DNA of 64,000 nucleotides from Flavobacterium sp. M31R6 (GCF_013284035.1 NZ_CP054141.1:1178001-1242000); one strand, 5' to 3'. Shown: positions 52,967-61,817, counted from the first letter of the stretch. Notes: generated by a model not told the origin, from the letters alone. Numbers and translations: made by a program.

Positions 52967-54232
52967 ATGTTTGATAGAGAAAATTGGAACGAAATTTTAG
53001 AAGCGCTAACCGCCAATACCTTCCGAACGCTACTTACGGCTTTTGGAGTGTTTTGGGGAATATTTATTTTGGTAATATTATTGGCTGCTTCAAATGGATT
53101 AGAGAATGGTGTAAAAAAAGGATTTGACGGTATTGCTACAAATACTATGTTTGTTTGGACACAAACTACATCAAAGGCATATAAAGGGTTACCTAAAACC
53201 CGAAGATATGATTTTAGAAATAGCGATGTTGATGCTTTAAAACAAAAATTTCCTGACTTGTTATACGTTTCTCCCCGCAATCAATTGGGTGATTTTAATG
53301 GGGTTAGTAATGTAGTTAGAGGTACAAAAACAGGTGCTTATACTATTTATGGTGATTATCCAGAATTGGTGAAACAAGAGCAAATGGACATTGTTAAAGG
53401 TCGTTTTGTAAATCAACAAGATATATTGGCAAGGCGCAAAGTTGCCATAATAGGTAATGGTGTTATCAATGAATTGTACATGAATGCCGAAGAAGTCATA
53501 GGTACTTATATCAAAATAAATGGTATCAATTTTATGGTGGTGGGTGTTTATAAGTCCAAGGGGAATAATAATGGAAATGCTGAAGGGGCTCAAAAAAATA
53601 TTTTCATTCCTTTTACCACTTTTCAGCAAGCCTTTAATTTTGGGGATAAAGTAGGTTGGATGGCACTTACGGCAAATGATAATGCATCAATAACTGAGCT
53701 TAGACCTGCGATTCTGGCATTGATTCGAGAGAGACATTCTATTCATCCTGATGATGAAAGAGCTGTTGGTAATTTTGACTTGTTTGCTGAATTTCAAAAA
53801 GTACAGGACTTATTTATGGTTCTTAAATTCATTGCTTATTTTGTTGGAACTTTAGTACTGTTATCTGGTATTATTGGGATTTCAAATATTATGCTCATCG
53901 TTGTAAAAGAACGAACCAATGAAATAGGAATCCGAAGAGCTTTAGGTGCAACACCCGGGGCCATTAGATCCCAAATATTATTGGAAGCAATTTTTCTAAC
54001 CATTATAGCAGGTATGTTTGGTATTGCCGTAGCAACCGGATTACTGGCTATACTGAATATGATTTTGGCAACAATGCCCACAGATGGAATGATGTTTATT
54101 AATCCAAGTGTTGATTTAACAGTAGTGTTTTTAGCCTTATTAATTTTAGTGGGGTCAGGATTATTGGCTGGATTTATTCCGGCACAAACAGCCATAAATG
54201 TCAAACCAGTAGATGCTCTACGAACAGAATAA
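52967..54232 (+). CDS. MacB-like FtsX-domain permease 2
   Basis: 421 residues with the same layout as permease 1 and the motif VVKERTNEIGIRRALGATPG. The periplasmic domain differs more between the two than the helices do. It lies 2 bp after permease 1 and is followed by the first membrane-fusion protein. Confidence 0.93.
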   Translation: MFDRENWNEILEALTANTFRTLLTAFGVFWGIFILVILLAASNGLENGVKKGFDGIATNTMFVWTQTTSKAYKGLPKTRRYDFRNSDVDALKQKFPDLLYVSPRNQLGDFNGVSNVVRGTKTGAYTIYGDYPELVKQEQMDIVKGRFVNQQDILARRKVAIIGNGVINELYMNAEEVIGTYIKINGINFMVVGVYKSKGNNNGNAEGAQKNIFIPFTTFQQAFNFGDKVGWMALTANDNASITELRPAILALIRERHSIHPDDERAVGNFDLFAEFQKVQDLFMVLKFIAYFVGTLVLLSGIIGISNIMLIVVKERTNEIGIRRALGATPGAIRSQILLEAIFLTIIAGMFGIAVATGLLAILNMILATMPTDGMMFINPSVDLTVVFLALLILVGSGLLAGFIPAQTAINVKPVDALRTE

Positions 54233-54273
54233 AAACAATCAAAAAACAATAATAATCGAATAAAATTTATAAA

Positions 54274-55392
54274 ATGAAAAAAGGAGTAACCATAACCGTA
54301 TTGATTTTAATAGCAATAGTTTTCTTTGGAGCTTTATATTATTTGTACGCAAAAAACCAACAATCACCTATTGTTTTTGAAACAGATAAAGTGGAAGTGA
54401 AAACAATTGTTAAAAGCACCCTTGCAACTGGGAATATTGTGCCTGACGAAGAAGTATTGATCAAGCCTAATATTTCTGGGATCATTGAAGAAGTGTATAT
54501 CAAAGCTGGGGAACCTGTAAAAGCTGGAGATATGATTGCCAAAATCAAAGTGGTTGCCAATGTTTCTAATTTGAGTAATTCGCAAAATCAAGTGAAAACA
54601 GCAAAAATTACATTGGATAACCAAGAAAAATTATATCAAAGACAAAAAACCTTATTTGATAAAGGAGTGATTTCGGCCAATGATTTTGATGCTGCTCAGT
54701 TAGCCTACAATCAAGCTAAACAAAATTATATTGCATCCATTCAAGGATTTGATATCGTAAAAACGGGTACTACTTCTGGATTAGGAAATTATGCTAATAC
54801 CTTGATTCGTTCTACTGTAAATGGAATGGTGTTGGATGTTCCTGTAAAAGTGGGTAATCAAGTAATTGAAAGCAATAATTTTAACGAAGGAACAACCATT
54901 GCAAGTGTTGCTGATGTCGGGAGAATGATTTTTGTTGGTAAAGTAGATGAATCTGAAGTAGGGAAAATAAAATTAAATATGCCTATTGAAATTACTGTTG
55001 GAGCCATTGAAAATAAAAAATTCACTGCTGTTTTGACGGATATTGCACCAAAAGGAAAAACAGAAAACGGAGCGATTCAATTTGAAATTAAAGCGAAATT
55101 AACCAATAGAGACAATACTTTTATTAGAGCAGGTTTGAGTGCTAACGCTTCTATCATTCTGGAAAAAGCGGAAAAAGTTCAGGCTTTAAAAGAATCGTTG
55201 GTTCAATTTGATAAGAAAACTTTAAAACCGTATGTAGAGATTCAAACGGGGCCACAAAAGTTTGAAAGAAAAGATATAACATTGGGTGTTAGTGACGGAA
55301 TTTATGTAGAAGTGAAAAGCGGTATTAAAGCTTCGGATAAAATAAAAGTTTGGAACCAAGGTTTAATAACTGAGGATGCAAAACCAAAATAA
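54274..55392 (+). CDS. Membrane-fusion protein (HlyD/MacA-like) 1
   Basis: 372 residues: an N-terminal helix, a lipoyl-like domain (LIKPNISGIIEEVYIKAGEPVKAGD), a coiled-coil hairpin (about 95-150), a second lipoyl half, and beta-barrel and membrane-proximal domains. It links the permeases with an outer-membrane TolC-type channel. It is part of the same operon; a second, divergent adaptor follows the TolC gene. Confidence 0.92.
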   Translation: MKKGVTITVLILIAIVFFGALYYLYAKNQQSPIVFETDKVEVKTIVKSTLATGNIVPDEEVLIKPNISGIIEEVYIKAGEPVKAGDMIAKIKVVANVSNLSNSQNQVKTAKITLDNQEKLYQRQKTLFDKGVISANDFDAAQLAYNQAKQNYIASIQGFDIVKTGTTSGLGNYANTLIRSTVNGMVLDVPVKVGNQVIESNNFNEGTTIASVADVGRMIFVGKVDESEVGKIKLNMPIEITVGAIENKKFTAVLTDIAPKGKTENGAIQFEIKAKLTNRDNTFIRAGLSANASIILEKAEKVQALKESLVQFDKKTLKPYVEIQTGPQKFERKDITLGVSDGIYVEVKSGIKASDKIKVWNQGLITEDAKPK

Positions 55393-55468
55393 GCACTGAA
55401 GAAAGTTTTTTGATAAACAAATTAAGTTAAATATATGCAGTGTTTGCTGCGTCTTTATTCCATAACAA

Positions 55469-56836
55469 ATGAAAAAAATAAATTATATAAGTATCGCTTT
55501 TGTCTTTCTGATTGGATTAGCTACCCAAGCCCAAACCAAGGCATGGACTTTGGAAGAATGTGTAAGATATGCCGTAAAAAATAATATTTCCATAAAAAAT
55601 ACCGAACTGGACACGCTTTCTGCCAGTATTGATAAAAGAGGTGCTTTTGGTAAATTTTTGCCAAGCGCTAATTTAAGTGCAAGTCATTCTTGGAATATTG
55701 GTTTGAATCAGGATATTACAACTGGGCTTTTGAGAAATCAGACTACTCAACAAACGGGAGTTGGTGCGAATGTTGGCGTAGATGTATATAAAGGAATGCA
55801 AAATCAGAACACTATGCGAAGAGCCAATCTTTCTATTGTAGCTTCCAAATATAAATTATTGAAAATGCAAGAAGACATTGCTTTGAATGTTGCCAATGCT
55901 TTTTTACAAGTGCTTTTTAATAAAGAAAATTTAAAAGTACAACAAGAGCAATTGGGGATTAATGAAAAGCAATACAAACGTTCTGAAGAATTGGTTAAAG
56001 CGGGATCTATTCCTCGTGGTGATTTATTAGATGTAAAAGCAACGGTAGCTACCAACAAGCAAAATGTTATTAATGCTGAGAACGCTTTATTGATATCTAA
56101 ATTGAGTTTAGCTCAATTATTACAATTAAAAGAATTCTGGGATTTTGATGTAATTGATGATACTAATATTAATGATGAGAATAATATTATGTCGGAAAAG
56201 CCGATTGATATTTATGCAAAGGCAAAAGAAAGTAGAACAGAATTAAAAATTGCTAAAACCAATCTAGAAATTGCTGAGAAAGATGTAGCTATTTCGAAAG
56301 GGGCTTTTCAACCAACCTTAACCGCTTTTTATGGTTTTAATAGCCGTGTTTCTTATGCAGATACTTTTAATGTTCAGACGGGTCAGACTCAGCCAGCAGA
56401 CCCTCCTTTCCAGCAATTAAATGATAACAAAGGACAAAATTTTGGACTGCAATTAAATGTTCCTGTTTTTAATGGATGGTCTGTTAGAAATAATGTAGAT
56501 CGTAATAAAGTTAATTTAGAAAAGTCTAAAATTGCAATGGAAAAAGCAGATTTAGATTTGCAAAGAAATGTTTATACCGCTTTTACGGATGCAAAAGGAG
56601 CTATGAATGCGCATGAATCTGCGATTGTTGCTCTTGAAGCCAGAGAAGGAGCTTATAATTATGCAAAGGAAAAATATGCTGTGGGCTTGATGAATTCTTT
56701 CGATTTCAATCAATCGCAAACTTTGTTAACCAATGCTCAGTCAGAAGTGATAAGAACTAAGTATGACTATATTTTCAAAATAAAAATATTAGAATTTTAT
56801 TTTGGAATTCCAATTGACCAAATCATGAAAAAATAA
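55469..56836 (+). CDS. TolC-family outer-membrane efflux protein
   Basis: 455 residues. A signal peptide ends ATQAQ. The body is made of long alpha-helical repeats with the typical WTLEECVRYAVKNN start, the LLDVKATVATNKQNVINAE helix and the second-half counterpart. It forms the trimeric channel for this efflux system. It sits between the two adaptor genes, 4 bp before the second. Confidence 0.93.
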   Translation: MKKINYISIAFVFLIGLATQAQTKAWTLEECVRYAVKNNISIKNTELDTLSASIDKRGAFGKFLPSANLSASHSWNIGLNQDITTGLLRNQTTQQTGVGANVGVDVYKGMQNQNTMRRANLSIVASKYKLLKMQEDIALNVANAFLQVLFNKENLKVQQEQLGINEKQYKRSEELVKAGSIPRGDLLDVKATVATNKQNVINAENALLISKLSLAQLLQLKEFWDFDVIDDTNINDENNIMSEKPIDIYAKAKESRTELKIAKTNLEIAEKDVAISKGAFQPTLTAFYGFNSRVSYADTFNVQTGQTQPADPPFQQLNDNKGQNFGLQLNVPVFNGWSVRNNVDRNKVNLEKSKIAMEKADLDLQRNVYTAFTDAKGAMNAHESAIVALEAREGAYNYAKEKYAVGLMNSFDFNQSQTLLTNAQSEVIRTKYDYIFKIKILEFYFGIPIDQIMKK

Positions 56837-56840
56837 TACC

Positions 56841-58133
56841 ATGTCAAAAAAAACAATATACATTATAATAGGAGCTGCAGTAGTAATTATTGGAGCACTA
56901 GTAGGTCTTTCAAAAGCTGGAGTTATCGGGAATAAAGATAAAGGCAAAGAAGTAGAAATTGCCAATGTTGAAACCGGTACAATAGTCGAAACTGTTTCGG
57001 CAACAGGTAAAATTCAACCCGAAATCGAAGTTAAAATCGCTTCGATGGTTTCTGGTGAGATTATAGATTTGCCAATCAAAGAAGGGCAAGTGGTAAAAAA
57101 AGGAGAATTATTGGTAAAGATAAATCCTGATTTATATACTTCTGGATTGAATAGAAGTGTCGCTAATTTGTCTGGCTCCAAAGCAGGTTTAAGTCAATCT
57201 GATGCGTCGTTTAATGAGGCTAAGGCCAATTATGAAAGAAATAAGACATTGTTTGAGAAAGGAATTATTTCCAAATCAGACTGGGACAAGGCTGTTTCTT
57301 CTTTTGAAGTGGCAAAAGCGAACAAGCAATCAGCATATTATAATGTGCAAAGTGCATCTGCAACTGTAAATGAAGCTAAAGATAACTTGGGAAGAACAGT
57401 GATTTATGCTCCGGCAGACGGGACAATATCGGTATTAAATGTAGAGCTTGGTGAAAGGGTTTTGGGAACGCAACAAATGGCTGGAACTGAACTTTTAAGA
57501 GTGGCGAATTTAAACAATATGGAAGTTGAAGTGGATGTCAACGAAAATGATATTGTAAAAATAAAAGTGGGAGATTTGGCCAATGTTGAAGTTGATGCCT
57601 ATTTGAAAAAACAATTCAAAGGAGTTGTAACTAGTATTTCCAATTCGGCAAGTACAGCTTTAACAGCAGATCAGGTGACTAATTTTAAAGTAAAAGTTAG
57701 AATTTTAAAAGAATCCTACCAAGATTTAGTGGTTGGCAAGCCAGCTTCTTATTCTCCATTCCGACCAGGGATGACTGCTACGGTAGATATCATTACGACA
57801 ACCAAAACAAATGTGGTCCATGTTCCTATCAGTTCGGTTGTTGTGAAGTCTGATACAACTGCAGTAAAAGTGGGTAAAATGGATGGTCCAGATGAAGGCG
57901 ACAAGAAAGCAGCTCCAAAAAGTGATAAAAAACTAGAATGTGTTTTTGTGAAAGTTGGTGATAAAGCCAAAATCAGAATTATAAAAACAGGAATTCAAGA
58001 TGACACCAATATTGAAGTGATGTCTGGTCTTAAAAAAGGTGATGTAGTTATCACGGGCCCTTACACTACGGTTTCGAAAGATCTAAACTCTGGTGACAAA
58101 GTATTTGTGGCAACGGAAGAAAAGAAAAAATAG
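56841..58133 (+). CDS. Membrane-fusion protein (HlyD/MacA-like) 2
   Basis: 430 residues. An N-terminal helix, the lipoyl half ASMVSGEIIDLPIKEGQVVKKGE, a coiled-coil region (about 95-175), and barrel domains; near residue 350 there is a charged linker (DGPDEGDKKAAPKSDKK) missing from adaptor 1. The role is as for adaptor 1. Having two adaptors with one ATPase and one TolC suggests mixed hexamers or alternative pumps. It ends the operon at a terminator. Confidence 0.92.
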   Translation: MSKKTIYIIIGAAVVIIGALVGLSKAGVIGNKDKGKEVEIANVETGTIVETVSATGKIQPEIEVKIASMVSGEIIDLPIKEGQVVKKGELLVKINPDLYTSGLNRSVANLSGSKAGLSQSDASFNEAKANYERNKTLFEKGIISKSDWDKAVSSFEVAKANKQSAYYNVQSASATVNEAKDNLGRTVIYAPADGTISVLNVELGERVLGTQQMAGTELLRVANLNNMEVEVDVNENDIVKIKVGDLANVEVDAYLKKQFKGVVTSISNSASTALTADQVTNFKVKVRILKESYQDLVVGKPASYSPFRPGMTATVDIITTTKTNVVHVPISSVVVKSDTTAVKVGKMDGPDEGDKKAAPKSDKKLECVFVKVGDKAKIRIIKTGIQDDTNIEVMSGLKKGDVVITGPYTTVSKDLNSGDKVFVATEEKKK

Positions 58134-58159
58134 TTTTTGTTTTCAATAAAAAAAGAGAG

Positions 58160-58187
58160 GCGTCCTGAATTTTCAGGACGCTTTTTT
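58160..58187 (+). terminator. Intrinsic terminator of the efflux operon
   Basis: GCGTCCTGAA pairs with TTCAGGACGC around a short T loop, followed by six T. Confidence 0.9.
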
Positions 58188-58287
58188 GTTATAGTCAGAT
58201 TGTGAAATTAGCCAAAACGTCAAATATGACGTTTTTTGGAGGTTTGGTATTCTTTGAAGATTGCAAAAATACCAAATCTTTCCCTTT

Positions 58288-58356
58288 AGCCCCGATTACA
58301 GTGGAAATCCTTATAAGCCGGGGTTTGGCTTATAAGATTGCAACGAAAAGCGGGAC
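58288..58356 (+). ncRNA. Structured intergenic element (Flavo-1-like candidate)
   Basis: The 69-base segment starts AGCCCCGATTACAG and ends AAAGCGGGAC. The outer CCCG/CGGG ends can pair. Inside, a perfect 10-bp stem (58310-58319 with 58327-58336) has a 7-base loop. This frame (AGCCCCGAT ... stem ... GATTGCAACG ... GCGGGA) is one I recall as recurrent between flavobacterial genes and may correspond to the Flavo-1 RNA motif; that link is from memory and not checked. The 71-codon frame through it is GTG-started and not credible as a gene. It is placed between a terminator and the tsaB promoter. Confidence 0.45.
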
Positions 58357-58442
58357 TGTGTTTCCAAAAATGCCAAATCTCTCTGCTTCAAAATTTATAA
58401 TTGAACTCACGTTTTAAATAAAGGATTTACCAAAAATCGGTG

Positions 58443-58450
58443 TAAATTTG
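58443..58450 (+). promoter_or_regulatory. Putative -7 box TAAATTTG of tsaB
   Basis: Exact TAnnTTTG match 75 bp before the chosen GTG start. The leader contains a short repeat of ATCTAAAATCT. Confidence 0.5.
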
Positions 58451-58525
58451 CAACCGAATCAATTATTTGATGTTTTTGGATTTATAAATCTAAAATCTGC
58501 AGTCTATAATCTAAAATCTAAAAAA

Positions 58526-59194
58526 GTGTCTTATATTCTCAACATTGAAACCGCTACCAAAAATTGTTCTGTTGCTTTGGCAAAAGATGGAAAAACAATA
58601 TTGTGCAAAGAAATTGCTGAAGAGGGCTATTCCCATGCAGAACGGTTGCATGTTTTTATTGAAGAAATTATCAGTGAAGCTGGAATTACTATGAAAGATT
58701 TGGAAGCTGTTGCGGTAAGTCAGGGGCCAGGATCTTATACCGGATTGCGTATTGGGGTTTCGGCAGCCAAAGGCTTGTGTTACGCTTTGAATATACCATT
58801 AATTGCAATAGATACTTTGCAAACATTAGCTTCAAGAGTTTCAGTAACAGACGGTGTAATCGTACCTATGATTGACGCTCGTAGAATGGAAGTGTATAGT
58901 GCTATTTTTTCTGCTTCTTTAGAAAAAAAACGAGAAGTTTTGGCCGAAATTATTACCGAAAATTCTTTTGGAGACATTCAGGAGAAAATATATTTTGTTG
59001 GTGATTGTAATGAGAAATGCAAAGGCGTTTTAGCAAAAGATAATTTTGTGTTTTTGGACGATATTAAATATCCCTCGGCCAATGAGATGAGTGCTTTAAG
59101 TTTTGATAAATATAAAAAAAGCGACACTGTTGATGTCGCCTATTTTGAACCTTATTATTTGAAAGACTTTTTAATGACCATACCGAAAAAATAG
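58526..59194 (+). CDS. tsaB: tRNA N6-threonylcarbamoyladenosine biosynthesis protein TsaB
   Basis: 222 residues from the GTG at 58526, so the protein starts MSYILNIETATKNCSVAL, as TsaB proteins do. The upstream TTG at 58448 would overlap the -7 box. SQGPGSYTGLRIGVSAAKGL is the family signature. TsaB is the non-catalytic partner of TsaD in t6A synthesis at position 37 of ANN-reading tRNAs. It converges with mscS, 12 bp away. Confidence 0.94.
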   Translation: MSYILNIETATKNCSVALAKDGKTILCKEIAEEGYSHAERLHVFIEEIISEAGITMKDLEAVAVSQGPGSYTGLRIGVSAAKGLCYALNIPLIAIDTLQTLASRVSVTDGVIVPMIDARRMEVYSAIFSASLEKKREVLAEIITENSFGDIQEKIYFVGDCNEKCKGVLAKDNFVFLDDIKYPSANEMSALSFDKYKKSDTVDVAYFEPYYLKDFLMTIPKK

Positions 59195-59206
59195 CCGTCT
59201 TTTTTG

Positions 59207-60052
59207 TTATTGTGGTTTATTACTTCTGGATAATTCGGTAACATACGGTTGAAAAGTAAGTCCTTCAGCATCAAAAGCCAATTTGCAGTTTTCCAAAGTG
59301 TCTGAAACTACAGTTCCATAATCTTCGTTTTTTGCCCAAGGCCTTACAGCCAGTTGAATGGCGTTGTCTGTTAAATTTTTAACCGATACTTCTGCAATAG
59401 GAGAAGTTAATACTTTAGGATTGTTTGCCAGTACCTTAGTTATAATGTCTTTTGCCTTTTTTAGGTCAGTGTCATAAGATAAAGCGATGGTTAAATCGGC
59501 TCTTCTGGATCCTTGCATCGAATAATTGATGATTGTTCCATTTGACAAAGCGCCATTTGGAACAAAAATGGTTTGATTATTAGAGGTGATTAATTTGGTT
59601 ACAAAAATTTGAATTTCCTGAACCGTTGCCAAAACTCCTTGTGCTTCTATAGTATCTCCAACTTTAAAAGGTTTGAAAAGAATAATGAGCATTCCTCCAG
59701 CAAAATTGGATAATGAACCTTGCAACGATAAACCAACGGCAAGTCCCATTGCTCCCAGAATTGCCACAAATGAAGAAGTTCCTATTCCTAGTTTGTCGAT
59801 GAAAGTCACAAATAATAATACTCTTAAAACCCAAAGTAAAATGTCGGCAAGAAATTTGGTAAGTGTAGGATCCAAATCTCTTTTGACCATTATTTTTCGA
59901 ATAAGTCTATTGATTATTCGGATGGCATAGAGTCCGACAAATAAAATGATAACAGCCGAAACAACCTGTGGGGAATATTCAATAAGTTTTGTTATAAAAG
60001 TATTGGCGTAGCCGGCGATGTAATTTGGATCTAAAATCATATTATAATTCAT
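59207..60052 (-). CDS. Small-conductance mechanosensitive channel, MscS family
   Basis: 281 residues from the ATG at 60050-60052; an earlier TTG at 60065 lies in a hairpin. Three membrane helices are followed by the pore-lining GSLSNFAGGMLIILFKPFKVGD motif and the beta and alpha/beta cytoplasmic domains. The channel opens on membrane tension and releases osmolytes under hypo-osmotic shock. A second ATG at 60038-60040 is possible, because a hairpin sits immediately before the first. Confidence 0.92.
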   Translation of the reverse strand: MNYNMILDPNYIAGYANTFITKLIEYSPQVVSAVIILFVGLYAIRIINRLIRKIMVKRDLDPTLTKFLADILLWVLRVLLFVTFIDKLGIGTSSFVAILGAMGLAVGLSLQGSLSNFAGGMLIILFKPFKVGDTIEAQGVLATVQEIQIFVTKLITSNNQTIFVPNGALSNGTIINYSMQGSRRADLTIALSYDTDLKKAKDIITKVLANNPKVLTSPIAEVSVKNLTDNAIQLAVRPWAKNEDYGTVVSDTLENCKLAFDAEGLTFQPYVTELSRSNKPQ

Positions 60053-60056
60053 AAAA

Positions 60057-60078
60057 AACCTTCTCAAAGGAGAAGGTT
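60057..60078 (-). terminator. Hairpin with T-run immediately before mscS
   Basis: AACCTTCTC (60057-60065) pairs with GAGAAGGTT (60070-60078) around a 4-base loop. On the minus strand it is followed by TTTTTT and then the mscS ATG, so it looks like the terminator of the repeat-protein gene or an attenuator in the mscS leader. Confidence 0.75.
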
Positions 60079-60091
60079 ATAAGTTGAATTG

Positions 60092-60099
60092 CAAAAATA
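60092..60099 (-). promoter_or_regulatory. Putative -7 box TATTTTTG of mscS
   Basis: TAnnTTTG on the minus strand. The start point would fall near 60085, so the hairpin at 60057-60078 would be inside the mscS leader. Confidence 0.4.
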
Positions 60100-60123
60100 C
60101 GAATTTAATATTTTTATAAAAAG

Positions 60124-60642
60124 CTATTCCGATTCTTCTTCAGTTTTATTTGGGTTTTCTAGTTTTTTTGAGTCTGAAGTATTTGCTTTTTCTTTTAGAT
60201 TGTTTATGGCTTCAGTGCCTTTTGCTTTGGCATCTTCAATTATTGATTCGGCTTTTTCAATTAAGGGTGTAGCAACTTCTTTTGCTTTTGCTACGGCATC
60301 TTCTACAAATTCTTCCGCTTTCTCTACATGAGGAGTTGCGGTTTCTTTTGCTTTGGAAATCGTTTCTTCAACAAAAGTTTCTGCTTTTTCTAGTATTGGA
60401 GTTGCGGTTTCTTTTACTTTGGATATAGTTTCTTCTACAATTGCTTCCGCTTTTTCCATATAGGGTGTGGTAGTTTCTTTTGCTTTTGTTACGGTGTCTT
60501 CTAGAAAAGTTTCTGCTTTTTCTACATATGGTTGGGCTGCTATTTTGGTTTCTTCAATAGCAGATTCCGCTTGGTCTACAATTTCGTTTGCAGTTTCTTT
60601 GGCTGAGCCAAATAAATTCTTGAAAAATGATGATACTCCCAT
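60124..60642 (-). CDS. Helical repeat protein, LEA/apolipoprotein-like (22-residue repeats)
   Basis: 172 residues, no signal peptide, rich in A, E, K and T. About five tandem 22-residue units have the pattern (A/V)KExxTPxxEKAExxxE(E/D)xxxK, as in AKETTTPYMEKAEAIVEE. It opens with MGVSSFFKNLFGSAKETANEI and ends in a charged tail. Such amphipathic repeats resemble LEA and apolipoprotein-type helices that bind membranes or protect proteins; a role is not proven. It has a -7 box at 60668-60675. Confidence 0.8.
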   Translation of the reverse strand: MGVSSFFKNLFGSAKETANEIVDQAESAIEETKIAAQPYVEKAETFLEDTVTKAKETTTPYMEKAEAIVEETISKVKETATPILEKAETFVEETISKAKETATPHVEKAEEFVEDAVAKAKEVATPLIEKAESIIEDAKAKGTEAINNLKEKANTSDSKKLENPNKTEEESE

Positions 60643-60667
60643 GGTTTTACTTTTTAGTTAAGAACTC

Positions 60668-60675
60668 AAAAGTAA
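60668..60675 (-). promoter_or_regulatory. Putative -7 box TACTTTTG of the helical-repeat gene
   Basis: TAnnTTTG on the minus strand, 25 bp before the ATG at 60642. Confidence 0.5.
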
Positions 60676-60818
60676 CCTTTTTTTTAAGAATTTTGAATGA
60701 AATAGAATGTAAAATATTGAAAATCAATTCAATTTTTTAAAACAGCTGATTTGTATTAGATTTAAGAATAGTGCTTTTTATAAAAAGCGTTGTAGTTGAA
60801 ATTTGTTCTTTTGATATA

Positions 60819-60849
60819 AAAAAAGCGTTCCATTTCTGAAACGCTTTTG
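60819..60849 (-). terminator. Intrinsic terminator of the NifU gene
   Basis: AAAAGCGTT pairs with AACGCTTTT around a 13-base loop region, with a T-run on the minus strand, 18 bp after the NifU stop. Confidence 0.88.
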
Positions 60850-60866
60850 AATAAATTTTACATTTT

Positions 60867-61760
60867 TTAAACAGCTTCGACCTTGATTCCTTCATCATTT
60901 AACATGCTTTTTAACATGTTTTCGATACCGCTTTTTAAGGTAAAAGTAGAAGATGGACATCCATTACAAGCTCCTTGCATGATTACTTTTACTGTTTTGG
61001 AAGATGCGTCATACGAATCAAAAAGTATATTACCACCATCTGCAGCTACAGCGGGTTTTACATATTCTTCTAAGATATTGATAATTTTTTGAGACGTTTC
61101 GTCAAGTGAATCAAATGATTCGTCTTTTGTTTTTTCGTCTTTAATAATTGTTTGAATTAAATTTTCGTCAAGGACTGTACCTCCGTTTTCAATGAATTGC
61201 TTGATGAAAGTTCTCAATTCCATCGTGATATCTTGCCATTCATTGATGTCGTATTTAGTAACGGAAATATAATTTTCGTCGATAAAAATTTCTTTTACAT
61301 ATGGAAATTTAAATAATTCGGTTGCCAATGGTGAAGGTCCGCTTTGGTCAATGTTTTTGAATTCAACAGCATTTTTTGTTATCATTTTATTGACAACAAA
61401 TTTTAGAGCAGATGGATTAGGGGTAGATTCCCCGTAAACAGTAACAGGCTGTTTTTTGGTTTTGTTTTCATCAACAGTAATTATAGCTTCTCCTTTGTTT
61501 ACATAAGCTTCAATTTGTTCGGCTACTGCTTCTTTTACATCGTCCCATTCTACAATGCTAAATCTTTCAATAGCTATAAAATTACCAGAGATATACACTG
61601 TTTTTACAAATGGTAAGTAAAAAAGTTGCTGAGCAAGTGGAGATGATTTTGCCTCATCTATGTTTTTAAATTCGAAGCTTTCATTTTGAGTGATGAAATC
61701 TGGGAATTCAAATTTTATAATGGTCGGGTTTTGTGTTTCTTTTATCGTTATTTTAGTCAT
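60867..61760 (-). CDS. NifU/Nfu-type Fe-S scaffold with duplicated N domain
   Basis: 297 residues in three parts: an Nfu N-terminal domain (about 1-92), a second copy of it (about 100-195; TPNPSALKFVVNKMI, SPLATELFKFPYVKEIFIDENYI) and the C-terminal NifU domain (about 220-297) with the cluster-binding C265-x-x-C268 in GACNGCPSS. It assembles or carries [4Fe-4S] clusters to target enzymes. Most Nfu proteins have one N domain. It has its own -7 box at 61778-61785. Confidence 0.93.
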   Translation of the reverse strand: MTKITIKETQNPTIIKFEFPDFITQNESFEFKNIDEAKSSPLAQQLFYLPFVKTVYISGNFIAIERFSIVEWDDVKEAVAEQIEAYVNKGEAIITVDENKTKKQPVTVYGESTPNPSALKFVVNKMITKNAVEFKNIDQSGPSPLATELFKFPYVKEIFIDENYISVTKYDINEWQDITMELRTFIKQFIENGGTVLDENLIQTIIKDEKTKDESFDSLDETSQKIINILEEYVKPAVAADGGNILFDSYDASSKTVKVIMQGACNGCPSSTFTLKSGIENMLKSMLNDEGIKVEAV

Positions 61761-61777
61761 GATTTGTCGATTTTGTG

Positions 61778-61785
61778 CAAATTTA
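61778..61785 (-). promoter_or_regulatory. Putative -7 box TAAATTTG of the NifU gene
   Basis: TAnnTTTG on the minus strand, 17 bp before the ATG. Confidence 0.5.
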
Positions 61786-61809
61786 CTAAAGTTATTTTCT
61801 ACGATTAAC

Positions 61810-61817
61810 TATATTTG
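61810..61817 (+). promoter_or_regulatory. Putative -7 box TATATTTG of the PorP/SprF gene
   Basis: TAnnTTTG on the plus strand, 65 bp before the ATG at 61883, divergent from the NifU promoter. Confidence 0.4.

Noticed and set aside
58202..58417. 71-codon GTG-started frame between the efflux operon and tsaB
   Set aside because: It runs through the structured element, has no recognisable domain or good start, and its composition looks non-coding.
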